Assembly (NCBI GenBank): GCA_000720995.1
Contig: JOEL01000007.1
Coordinates: 1 to 64,000 of the forward strand
Length of the DNA stretch: 64,000 nt
Reading direction: 5' to 3'
Origin: Streptomyces celluloflavus
GTDB taxonomy: Bacteria > Actinomycetota > Actinomycetes > Streptomycetales > Streptomycetaceae
Every line of letters begins with the position of its first letter. Positions within the stretch are counted from its first letter, which is position 1. Below, piece by piece: positions 22,094 to 29,856 of this stretch. A model generated the notes under the pieces. It ran no database searches and was not told the DNA's origin. It worked only from the letters and a program-made list of their open reading frames with translations. The translations under genes were made by a program, and so were the position numbers.

Positions 22094-24958
22094 TCAGTCC
22101 TCGGCCGCCGGCTTCGCCGCCGCCGTCTTCGCGGTGGCCTTCTTCGCCGTGGCCTTCTTCGCGGCCGTCTTCTTGGCGGTGGCCGTGGCCGCGGTGGTCT
22201 TCTTCGCCACGGTCTTCTTGGCGGCCGTCTTCTTGGCCGCCGTCTTCTTCGCCGGTGCCTTCTTGGCCGGCGCCTTCTTGGCGGTCTTCTTCGCCGGCCC
22301 CTTGGCCCGCTTCTCCGCCAGCAGCTCGTAGCCCCGCTCGGGGGTGACCGTCTCGACGTCGTCGTCCCGGCGCAGCGTCGCGTTGGTCTCACCGTCGGTG
22401 ACATACGCGCCGAACCGGCCGTCCTTGACCACCACCGGCTTCCCGCTGACCGGGTCGGTGCCCAGTTCCTTCAGCGGCGGCTTGGCGGCGGCCCGGCCGC
22501 GCTGCTTGGGCTGCGCGTAGATCGCCAGTGCCTCGTCGAGAGTGATGCCGAAGAGCTGGTCCTCGGTCTCCAGCGAGCGCGAGTCGGTGCCCTTCTTGAG
22601 GTACGGGCCGTAGCGGCCGTTCTGCGCGGTGATCTCCACGCCCTCGGCGTCCGTGCCGACGACGCGCGGCAGCGACATCAGCTTGAGCGCGTCCGCCAGC
22701 GTGACGGTGTCCAGGGACATCGACTTGAAGAGCGAGGCGGTGCGCGGCTTGACCGCGTTCTTGCCGGTCTTCGGGGTGCCCTCGGGCAGGATCTCGGTGA
22801 CGTACGGGCCGTAGCGGCCGTCCTTCGCCACGATCTGGTGGCCGCTCTCCGGGTCCGTGCCCAGCTCGAAGTCGCCGCTCGGCTTGGCCAGCAGCTCCTC
22901 CGCGTACTCCACGGTCAGCTCGTCGGGCGCGAGGTCGTCGGGGACGTCCGCGCGCTGGTGGCCCTCGGAGTCCTTCTCGCCGCGCTCGACGTACGGACCG
23001 TAGCGGCCGACCCGCAGCATCACGTCGTTGCCGACGGGGAACGAGGAGATCTCCCGGGCGTCGATCGCGCCCAGGTCCGTGACCAGTTCCTTCAGGCCGC
23101 CGAGGTGGTCGCCGTCGCCGTTGCCGGCGTCCGAGGCGACGCCCTCGGCCTCGCCCTCGCCGAAGTAGAAGCGCCGCAGCCACGGCACGGCCTGCGCCTC
23201 ACCGCGCGCGATGCGGTCGAGGTCGTCCTCCATCTTGGCGGTGAAGTCGTAGTCGACGAGCCGGCCGAAGTGCTTCTCCAGGAGGTTGACCACGGCGAAG
23301 GAGAGGAACGACGGGACGAGCGCGGTGCCCTTCTTGAAGACATAGCCGCGGTCGAGGATCGTGCCGATGATCGACGCGTAGGTCGAGGGGCGGCCGATCT
23401 CGCGCTCTTCCAGCTCCTTGACCAGCGTGGCCTCGGTGTAGCGGGCCGGCGGCTTGGTGGCGTGGCCGTCGACGGTCATCTCCCGCGCCAGCAGGGCGTC
23501 GCCCTCGGCGACCTGCGGCAGCCGCCGCTCGCGGTCGTCCAGCTCGGCGTTCGGGTCGTCGGCGCCCTCGACGTACGCCTTCAGGAAGCCGTGGAAGGTG
23601 ATGGTCTTGCCGGAGGCGCTGAACTCGGCGTCCCGGCCGTCGGCGGCGCGGCCACCGATCTTGACCGTGACGGAGTTGCCGACCGCGTCCTTCATCTGGG
23701 AGGCGACGGTCCGCTTCCAGATCAGCTCGTACAGCCGGAACTGGTCGCCGGTGAGTCCGGTCTCGGCGGGCGTGCGGAAGCGGTCGCCGGACGGGCGGAT
23801 CGCCTCGTGCGCCTCCTGGGCGTTCTTGACCTTGCCGGCGTACGTGCGCGGCTTGTCCGGCAGGTAGCCGGCGCCGTACAGCTGCGTCACCTGCGCGCGG
23901 GCCGCGGCGACCGCGGTGTCCGAGAGCGTGGTGGAGTCCGTACGCATATAGGTGATGAAGCCGTTCTCGTACAGCTTCTGCGCCACCTGCATGGTGGCCT
24001 TGGCGCCGAAGCCGAGCTTGCGGCTGGCCTCCTGCTGGAGGGTGGTCGTACGGAACGGGGCGTACGGCGAGCGGCGGTAGGGCTTGGACTCGACCGAGCG
24101 CACCGCGAAGTCGGTGTTCTCCAGCGCCGCGGCCAGGGCCCGTGCGTGCGTCTCGTCCAGGTGGAGGACGGCGTCGCTCTTGAGCCGGCCGTCGGAGCCG
24201 AAGTCGCGGCCCTGCGCGATACGGCGGCCGTCGACGGTGGTCAGGCGGGCGGTGAGGGTGGCCGGGTCGCTCGCGTCGCCGGTGCGGCCGGTGGAGAAGG
24301 TGCCGGTGAGGTCCCAGTACTCGGCGGAGCGGAAGGCGATGCGCTCGCGCTCCCGCTCGACGACGAGCCGGGTCGCCACGGACTGCACCCGGCCGGCCGA
24401 CAGCCGGGGCATGACCTTCTTCCACAGGACCGGCGAGACCTCGTAGCCGTAGAGGCGGTCGAGGATGCGGCGGGTCTCCTGGGCGTCGACCAGCTTCTGG
24501 TTCAGCTCGCGGGGGTTGGCGACGGCCTCGCGGATCGCGTCCTTGGTGATCTCGTGGAAGACCATCCGGTGGACCGGGACCTTGGGCTTGAGGATCTCCT
24601 GGAGGTGCCAGGCGATGGCCTCGCCCTCGCGGTCCTCATCGGTGGCGAGGAAGAGTTCGTCGGATTCGGCCAGCAGCCCCTTGAGCTTCTTGACCTGGTC
24701 CTTCTTATCGCTGTTGACCACGTAGATCGGCTGGAAATCGGCGTCGACGTTCACCCCGAGGCGGGCCCAGGGCTCGCCCTTGTACTTCGCCGGGACCTCG
24801 GCCGCGCCGTTGGGAAGGTCACGGATGTGTCCGACGCTGGCCTCGACCACATAGCCAGGGCCGAGATAGCCCTTGATCGTCTTCGCCTTGGCAGGCGACT
24901 CGACGATAACGAGTCGGCGGTGGCCGCCGCCCTGTGCGGTCTCGCTGGTCGGGGACAA
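22094..24958 (-). CDS. topA: DNA topoisomerase I
   Basis: A type IA topoisomerase of 954 residues that relaxes negative supercoils. The Toprim domain opens the protein (RRLVIVESPAKAKTIKGYL; acidic residues in ATDEDREGEAIAWHL). The active-site Tyr lies in NGFITYMRTDSTTL. Four or more C-terminal topo_C repeats with GRYGPYV signatures follow. The protein ends in a Lys/Ala tail of about 70 residues (KKTAAKK-type units), characteristic of actinobacterial TopA and important for processive DNA binding. I chose TTG 24958 because homologues begin SPTSETA; the upstream in-frame extension to 25072 is Arg/Pro-rich and not conserved. Confidence 0.95.
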   Translation of the reverse strand: MSPTSETAQGGGHRRLVIVESPAKAKTIKGYLGPGYVVEASVGHIRDLPNGAAEVPAKYKGEPWARLGVNVDADFQPIYVVNSDKKDQVKKLKGLLAESDELFLATDEDREGEAIAWHLQEILKPKVPVHRMVFHEITKDAIREAVANPRELNQKLVDAQETRRILDRLYGYEVSPVLWKKVMPRLSAGRVQSVATRLVVERERERIAFRSAEYWDLTGTFSTGRTGDASDPATLTARLTTVDGRRIAQGRDFGSDGRLKSDAVLHLDETHARALAAALENTDFAVRSVESKPYRRSPYAPFRTTTLQQEASRKLGFGAKATMQVAQKLYENGFITYMRTDSTTLSDTAVAAARAQVTQLYGAGYLPDKPRTYAGKVKNAQEAHEAIRPSGDRFRTPAETGLTGDQFRLYELIWKRTVASQMKDAVGNSVTVKIGGRAADGRDAEFSASGKTITFHGFLKAYVEGADDPNAELDDRERRLPQVAEGDALLAREMTVDGHATKPPARYTEATLVKELEEREIGRPSTYASIIGTILDRGYVFKKGTALVPSFLSFAVVNLLEKHFGRLVDYDFTAKMEDDLDRIARGEAQAVPWLRRFYFGEGEAEGVASDAGNGDGDHLGGLKELVTDLGAIDAREISSFPVGNDVMLRVGRYGPYVERGEKDSEGHQRADVPDDLAPDELTVEYAEELLAKPSGDFELGTDPESGHQIVAKDGRYGPYVTEILPEGTPKTGKNAVKPRTASLFKSMSLDTVTLADALKLMSLPRVVGTDAEGVEITAQNGRYGPYLKKGTDSRSLETEDQLFGITLDEALAIYAQPKQRGRAAAKPPLKELGTDPVSGKPVVVKDGRFGAYVTDGETNATLRRDDDVETVTPERGYELLAEKRAKGPAKKTAKKAPAKKAPAKKTAAKKTAAKKTVAKKTTAATATAKKTAAKKATAKKATAKTAAAKPAAED

Positions 24959-25366
24959 CTTCGCTCTTCTCTCCGGTCGACGTCTGGGGAACCCCCTGGC
25001 CGGATGCCGGGGGCAGACTGCGATGACGCTTGACGCTGCGGAGTGTGACGGTACCTCCCGCCCCCGTGTCAAACGGAGAAACCCCGCAACGCCACTCGAA
25101 CGGTAACCCGACTACATGTCTTCCTGCCGCCCGCCCCGCACCGGGCACGCGCCCCGCACCCGTCGGCGATCTCGGACCGTGACGGCTCCCCGGGCGGCCA
25201 CGGCCACCGGCGCCGCCCGGGTCCCGGGCCGTGTCACGAAGCGGCCGCGGATGCCGTCGGCGTCTTGATCCGGCGCTCCGGGCGGCTGGCAGGATGGGCT
25301 CCGGCACGGCTCCCTACCGGAGCCGGGAACCGCCGTCATCACACACTCTCGGGGGTCAGATCACTC
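24959..25366. other. Divergent intergenic region upstream of topA
   Basis: About 410 bp between divergently transcribed topA and a membrane-protein gene. It must hold both promoters; topA promoters are supercoiling-sensitive in Streptomyces. I see no clear -10/-35 pair and no supported gene. Confidence 0.5.
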
Positions 25367-25972
25367 ATGGCGCACCAGTACCCCGGACCACCGCCGGAAC
25401 AGCCGGACGGGAATCCGTACGCCACACCGCGGGACGGCGGGCCCGCGGATCCCGGTTACGGCCATCCGCAGGGCGGCCGGCCCGGTGAGCCGGGCTACGG
25501 CTATCCGCAGGCCGGTCCGGAGCCCGGTTACGGCTACCCGGGCCACGCCGCCCCGCCGCCGCCCGCGGCCGGCGGGTATCAGGGCGGATACCAAGGCGGG
25601 TACCAGGGGCAGCAGCCGCCGGGGGGCGCCGGTATGACGCTGTCCCTCGGCGATATCGCGGTGACCGGCGACACGATCATGACACCGGCCGGTCCGATGC
25701 CGCTCCGGGGCGCGGTCTGGACGGCGACGGACATGTCGCGGACGGAGGAGCGGATCCCGACGCACGCGGTCGTGCTCGCCATCGTCTTCTTCCTCTTCTG
25801 CCTGCTCGGTCTGCTCTTCCTGCTGATGAAGGAACGCACTACGACCGGCTTCGTCCAGGTGGCGGTCCACAGCGGCGGCCGGCACCACTCCACGATGATC
25901 CCGGTCCAGTCGCCCGAACAGGTCATGTACGTGTTCAACCAGGTCAACTACGCCCGGTCGCTGAGCGTGTGA
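25367..25972 (+). CDS. Pro/Gly/Tyr-rich single-pass membrane protein
   Basis: A 201-residue protein. The first 85 residues are proline-rich with repeated GYGYP and GYQGG units, a flexible cytoplasmic tail. A conserved-looking beta-rich segment follows (TLSLGDIAVTGDTIMTPAG), then one hydrophobic helix (VVLAIVFFLFCLLGLLFLLM, about 147-166) and a short domain with VQVAVHSGGRHHSTMIPV. The 4-bp overlap with the next gene (GTGA) shows co-translation with a DUF2752 membrane protein. I recognise the arrangement from other Streptomyces but not a function. The start is the ATG at MAHQYPG; the upstream in-frame extension has no ribosome binding site. Confidence 0.85.
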   Translation: MAHQYPGPPPEQPDGNPYATPRDGGPADPGYGHPQGGRPGEPGYGYPQAGPEPGYGYPGHAAPPPPAAGGYQGGYQGGYQGQQPPGGAGMTLSLGDIAVTGDTIMTPAGPMPLRGAVWTATDMSRTEERIPTHAVVLAIVFFLFCLLGLLFLLMKERTTTGFVQVAVHSGGRHHSTMIPVQSPEQVMYVFNQVNYARSLSV

Positions 25973-26403
25973 GTCCCTACGGGCCGCCCGGCCCCGCCCC
26001 GGCGCCGACCGCCGCATCGGTGCGGAGGCGGACGCTGCGCCGGGCGGGTATCGCGCTCGGCGTCGGCGCGGCGGGCGCCGTCTACCTGTGGCACACCGAC
26101 CCGCACCAGTCCGGGCAGCTGCTGCTCCCCTGCCCGTTCCACTGGGCGACCGGCCTGCTGTGCCCGGTGTGCGGCGGCACGCGGATGGCGTACGACCTGA
26201 TGCACGGCGATGTCGTGGCGGCGTTCCACGACAACGCCGTACTGCTCACCCTGGGGGTGCCGGCCGTCGCCTGGCTGGTCGCGCGCCAACTGGCAGCCGG
26301 TCTGCGCGGGCGGTCCGTCCGGACCGGGCTGACCGCCCGCGGCAATGCCGTGGTGCTCGGCATTGCCGCGGTGTGGATGGTCGCCCGCAATCTCGTCGGC
26401 TGA
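25969..26403 (+). CDS. DUF2752 membrane protein
   Basis: A 144-residue protein with a GTG start overlapping the previous stop. The DUF2752 signature is clear: LLPCPFHWATGLLCPVCGGTRM, with the CPxCGxTR motif. Two to three hydrophobic helices flank it (about 27-45, 82-100, 120-142). The function of the family is unknown; conserved cysteines at the membrane face suggest metal or redox chemistry, which is speculation. It forms a two-gene operon with the proline-rich membrane protein. Confidence 0.9.
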   Translation: MSPYGPPGPAPAPTAASVRRRTLRRAGIALGVGAAGAVYLWHTDPHQSGQLLLPCPFHWATGLLCPVCGGTRMAYDLMHGDVVAAFHDNAVLLTLGVPAVAWLVARQLAAGLRGRSVRTGLTARGNAVVLGIAAVWMVARNLVG

Positions 26404-26451
26404 CGACGAACGGGCCGGGCGCGCCGGCCTGCGTACGCCGGCGCGCTCGCG

Positions 26452-26856
26452 TCAGCGGACGGTGACGGTGACCTCCGGCGAGACGGTGGTGCCGGCACCG
26501 ATGCGCAGGTGGTTGACGCCCTTGATGCCGAGCTTGACGCGCACCGAGTAGGCGCCCTTGGTGTTGACCGGGGCCTGCGCGGGCAGCGAGACCCACTTGG
26601 CGCCCTGCTTCTGCTGGACGGTGACCTTCGTACCGGCCTTGATGCCCGTGGCGACACCGCTGACGCGGAACTCCTGCCACGCCTGGACCGAGGTCGCGCT
26701 GGCCTTGGCGGTGAGCGCGGGCTTCGCGGGGGCGGTGGCGACGACGGAGGCGGGCGAGTGGAGGTGCGCCGGAGCGGCGAACGCGCCGGCCGCGCCTCCG
26801 CCGAGGAGGGCGACGGCGACCACGCCGACGGTGGCGAAGCGAAGTGCACGGTTCAT
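26452..26856 (-). CDS. Small secreted Ig-like-fold protein
   Basis: A 134-residue exported protein with a clear signal peptide (LRFATVGVVAVALLGGGAAG, cleavage near AFAAPA). The mature part is a small beta-sandwich-like domain of about 95 residues with VQQKQGAKWVSLPAQAPVN and YSVRVKLGIKGVNHLRI, the pattern of bacterial Ig-like repeats. GAGGA precedes the ATG. No enzyme motif is visible; an extracellular structural or adhesive role is possible. It is monocistronic and convergent with the DUF2752 gene. Confidence 0.82.
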   Translation of the reverse strand: MNRALRFATVGVVAVALLGGGAAGAFAAPAHLHSPASVVATAPAKPALTAKASATSVQAWQEFRVSGVATGIKAGTKVTVQQKQGAKWVSLPAQAPVNTKGAYSVRVKLGIKGVNHLRIGAGTTVSPEVTVTVR

Positions 26857-27050
26857 GTCAGGTTCCTCACTGATGGGCGGGTTATGACCTTCATTGAGGA
26901 ACACGGCCGATGCGGCGGGAAGGTTGCTCCGTTCCGGGACGTTACGGGCTTCCGCGGCGGAACTGGCCGGAAGTGAACCCGCTCTCCCCGTGCGGCAGTT
27001 GACGGTGCCGCCGGGCGGAGCCGGGCGGCTGGCCGGATCCGGACGCTCCG

Positions 27051-27248
27051 CTACCAGAAGCCCAGCAGCCGGCACCCCGTCACCAGGAACGCCGCCCCGA
27101 AGCAGAGTCCCGTCACCGCCGCGCCCCGCGGGGCGACGCCGTCGGCGACCGGTTCACCGGCCCGGACCCGTACGCCCGTCCACAGCAGCAGTCCGGCGCC
27201 GAACAGCGCGAACGCCGCACCGGCGAATGCCTCGGGTCCGCTCTCCAT
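27051..27248 (-). CDS. Small two-helix membrane protein
   Basis: A 65-residue protein with two hydrophobic helices (FAGAAFALFGAGLLLWTGV, about 8-26, and AAVTGLCFGAAFLVTGCRLLG, split by a short turn). It has an ATG start and ends GFW. There is no recognised family. It lies downstream of the methyltransferase gene on the same strand, about 130 nt away, so it could be co-transcribed with it. Confidence 0.6.
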   Translation of the reverse strand: MESGPEAFAGAAFALFGAGLLLWTGVRVRAGEPVADGVAPRGAAVTGLCFGAAFLVTGCRLLGFW

Positions 27249-27377
27249 GCGGGCAGCGTGGCACCCCCGGACGCCTGCCGGGCGAACGCCGGATGAACGC
27301 CCGCCCCGGCCCGTACGGACACCGGCACCCGGCCGCGGCCTGCCGCCGCGGGCGCCGCACCGCCCCGGCCGCCGGTC

Positions 27378-28928
27378 TCAGCGCGGCGCGGGCACCGGCT
27401 CCAGGAACCCCTGCTCGACCAGCAGCCGGATCGACTCCGGCGTACGGTCCCGCAGCAGCACCGGGTCCTCGCCGACGAGCTGGGCGATGGCGTCCAGGAT
27501 CCGCCCGGCCGGCAGCGAGCCGTCGCACACCCCGGCGAAGCCCGCGCCGACCGTGTCCACCTTCGTGGCTCGGCGCATCCCGCGGTTCTGCCGCAGCACC
27601 ACATGCTCCGGGTCCTCCGCCCCGGGCAGCCCGACCTGCTCCTGCACCACCTCGTCGGCGAGCTTGAAGTGCCCGGCCAGCAGCGCCGCGTCGTCGGCGG
27701 TGCGCAGATAGTCCTGGCGGGCGAAGTGCCGCTCGACCGTGTCGCCCAGCGGCTGCTCGACCGGGTGCGGCCACTCCTCGACCGTGACGGAGGGGGTGTC
27801 GGAGCCGGACTTGCGCAGCGTGATCCACCCGAAGCCGACGGCCTTGGTACCGCGCGCCTCGAACTCGTCGAGCCAGGCGTCGTACCGCGCGGCGTACGCG
27901 TCGGCGTCCGCCCGGTGGTCGCCGCCGTCCCGCAGCCACAGCTCGGCGTACTGCGTGATGTCCTGCACCTCGCGCTGCACGATCCAGGCGTCGCAGCCGC
28001 GCGGTACCCACGAACGCAGCCGGTCGTGCCAGTCCTCGCCCGCCACGTGCTGCCAGTTGGCCAGCAGCTGGCAGTATCCGCCGTCGGACAGATGCGCCGC
28101 GGACTGCTGGACCAGGGTCCGGCACAGGTCGTCGCCGCCCATTCCGCCGTCCCGGTAGGTGAGCCGGGCCCCGTCGGGAAGGCCGGGCGAGATCACGAAC
28201 GGCGGGTTGGACACGATCAGGTCGTACGTCTCCGCACCGACCGGCTCGAACAGCGAGCCCTCGCGCAGCTCGGCCGGCCGCGCCCCGGAGAGCGCCAGCG
28301 TCAGCGCGGCGATCCGCAGGGCCCGCGGGTTGAGGTCGGTGGCCGTGACGCGGGTGGCGTGCCGGGCGGCGTGCAGGGCCTGGATACCGGAGCCCGTACC
28401 GAGGTCGAGCGCCTTGGCGACGGGCGTGCGGACGGTGATCCCGGCGAGGGTCGTGGACGCGCCGCCCACGCCGAGCACCAGCTGCGTGCGGTCCGCTCCC
28501 CGGGCGCCTTGGATGCCGCCCGCCCCGCCGACCGCGCAGCCCAGGTCGGAGACGATCCACCAGTCCTGGCCCTCGGGGCCGCCGTACGGCCGGACGTCCA
28601 CGGTGGCGCGCACCTCGTCGCCGTCCTGCACCAGCCAGCCGTCGGCGAGGCAGTCCGCCACCGGCAGCGCGGCCCGCGCCCGCCGCGACGGCGCCGGACG
28701 CTGGAGCAGGAACAGCCGCACCAGGGTCTCCAGCGGGCTGTCGCCGCGGGTCGCGCGGAGCGCGGGGACGGTCTCGCTGCGCGCCAGCGCGGCGTAGGCG
28801 GACGCGCCGAGCAGCTCCAGCAGGCCGTCGGCGGTGAAGTCGGCGGCCAGCAGCGCCGCGCGCAGCCGGTCGGTGCGGGCGCCGCTCTCGGGGTCCTGGG
28901 CGGTTGCGGTGGGGAGGTGCGTACTCAC
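27378..28928 (-). CDS. Class I SAM-dependent methyltransferase (N-methylating type)
   Basis: A 516-residue protein started at GTG 28928 (MSTHLPTA). The N-terminal 150 residues form a DUF7059-like or winged-helix region with DGWLVQDGDEVRATVDVRP. A Rossmann core follows with motif I DLGTGSGIQALHAA (about 185) and motif IV VSNPPFV. The N-P-P-F/Y signature is shared by HemK, RsmC and adenine-N6 methyltransferases, so the target is an amide or an exocyclic amino group of RNA or protein. The C-terminal 200 residues include a QREVQDITQYAELWLRDGG block and a helical tail. Similar long proteins are conserved in actinobacteria, mostly of undefined substrate. Confidence 0.85.
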   Translation of the reverse strand: MSTHLPTATAQDPESGARTDRLRAALLAADFTADGLLELLGASAYAALARSETVPALRATRGDSPLETLVRLFLLQRPAPSRRARAALPVADCLADGWLVQDGDEVRATVDVRPYGGPEGQDWWIVSDLGCAVGGAGGIQGARGADRTQLVLGVGGASTTLAGITVRTPVAKALDLGTGSGIQALHAARHATRVTATDLNPRALRIAALTLALSGARPAELREGSLFEPVGAETYDLIVSNPPFVISPGLPDGARLTYRDGGMGGDDLCRTLVQQSAAHLSDGGYCQLLANWQHVAGEDWHDRLRSWVPRGCDAWIVQREVQDITQYAELWLRDGGDHRADADAYAARYDAWLDEFEARGTKAVGFGWITLRKSGSDTPSVTVEEWPHPVEQPLGDTVERHFARQDYLRTADDAALLAGHFKLADEVVQEQVGLPGAEDPEHVVLRQNRGMRRATKVDTVGAGFAGVCDGSLPAGRILDAIAQLVGEDPVLLRDRTPESIRLLVEQGFLEPVPAPR

Positions 28929-28959
28929 GCCCCCATTGTCGGGGCAACCACCGACAATC

Positions 28960-29010
28960 GGCACCGGCCCGGCGCCACGCCCCCCGAGGGCGCGTCGCCG
29001 GGCCGGTGCC
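28960..29010 (-). terminator. Hairpin downstream of the lipoprotein gene
   Basis: A perfect 15-bp inverted repeat (arms 28960-28974 and 28996-29010) with a 21-nt loop, 38 nt beyond the stop of the lipoprotein gene. A second, smaller inverted repeat (ATTGTCGG, arms 28935-28942 and 28951-28958) lies just before the methyltransferase start and may be an operator. Confidence 0.7.
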
Positions 29011-29048
29011 GGAGCGCTGTCGCCGGGCCGGTCCGCCCGGCCGGTCCG

Positions 29049-29633
29049 CTACGCCTTCGAGGACGATCCGGACGACGGGGAGCCGGATGCGTTCTGGTTC
29101 TGGCAGCCCTTCTGGGCGGCCATGGCCTTGCCGACGTCGCCGGACTCCAGCTTCTTGAAGGCGTCCTCGCTCTGCTTGTTGAGCTTGTTGATGCCGTTGG
29201 AGAGGTTCCGCAGCCCGTCCGCGAACTTGAGCTTGTCCCCGGTGTTCAGGCCGTCGACCTGCTTCTTGAGGTCCGCGTACCCCTTGGAGAGGGAGTTGAG
29301 CTCGTTGACCGCGTTCTTCTGCGCCTGCTCGCCGCCCTCGCTGGGCGGGGGGCCTGCCTGGTCCAGGGACTTGGCCAGCGACGCGTAGGCGCCGGAGATC
29401 TTCTGGAACGCCGCCGAATCGGTCTGCTGGACCTTCTTGGAGTCCGTACTGCCCTCGTCCGCCGTCTGCATGGCGGCATTGGCGTCCTGGATCTGCTTGA
29501 ACTGGGCCTGCGCCGGGTCGCAGAACTTCTTGGCCCAGTCGTCGAGCTTCTTGCCGTTGTCCTCGCTGCAACCGGTCAGCGCGAGCATCAGTGCCGCACC
29601 GCCGGACAGCGCAGCCACAAGCTTCTTGTTCAC
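29049..29633 (-). CDS. Small lipoprotein
   Basis: A 194-residue exported protein. The signal peptide carries the lipobox LALTGCS. The mature part is a helical, charged region with heptad character (QFKQIQDANAAMQ, LSNGINKLNKQSEDAFKKL) and two further Cys (FCDPAQ and KGCQNQ) that could form a disulfide, ending in a Ser/Gly tail. I chose GTG 29633 because GGAAGGGA stands at the right distance; an ATG at 29651 is the alternative. The function is unknown; the shape resembles small actinobacterial cell-envelope lipoproteins. Confidence 0.85.
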   Translation of the reverse strand: MNKKLVAALSGGAALMLALTGCSEDNGKKLDDWAKKFCDPAQAQFKQIQDANAAMQTADEGSTDSKKVQQTDSAAFQKISGAYASLAKSLDQAGPPPSEGGEQAQKNAVNELNSLSKGYADLKKQVDGLNTGDKLKFADGLRNLSNGINKLNKQSEDAFKKLESGDVGKAMAAQKGCQNQNASGSPSSGSSSKA

Positions 29634-29833
29634 CGGATTGGTCCCTTCCATGGCTCTCGGCCCCGGAACATACACGCCGAAAGGGCCTCGGCCGCGAGTC
29701 GGGCATCCCGTACGGCATCCGTTGTTGGTATTTACCGCCATTTGCACCAAGGGGCGCAGGGCCACCCGTGCACGGGAACGGGCGGGTGGCCGGCGCGCGT
29801 CCCACGCGTCGTCCATCCGCCCGTTGAGCCGTC

Positions 29834-29853
29834 ACCGGGCCCCGGGGCCCGGT
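29834..29853 (-). terminator. Perfect GC palindrome after hppA
   Basis: A 20-bp perfect palindrome built of ACCGGGCCCC and its complement, immediately beyond the hppA stop. The lack of a loop makes it weaker as a hairpin than the others, but it is the only candidate terminator here. Confidence 0.5.
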
Positions 29854-29856
29854 CGG

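Noticed and set aside
18435..22404. Very long open frames on both strands across tmk and its neighbours (about 1,070-1,156 codons)
   Set aside because: They are shadows of the MFS-tmk gene in GC-rich DNA: low-complexity Arg/Gly/Pro translations with no domain, while the true frame has complete kinase motifs.
21752..25033. Plus-strand frame of 1,093 codons opposite topA
   Set aside because: Antisense shadow of topA with Val/Leu/Gly/Arg-biased sequence and no family features.
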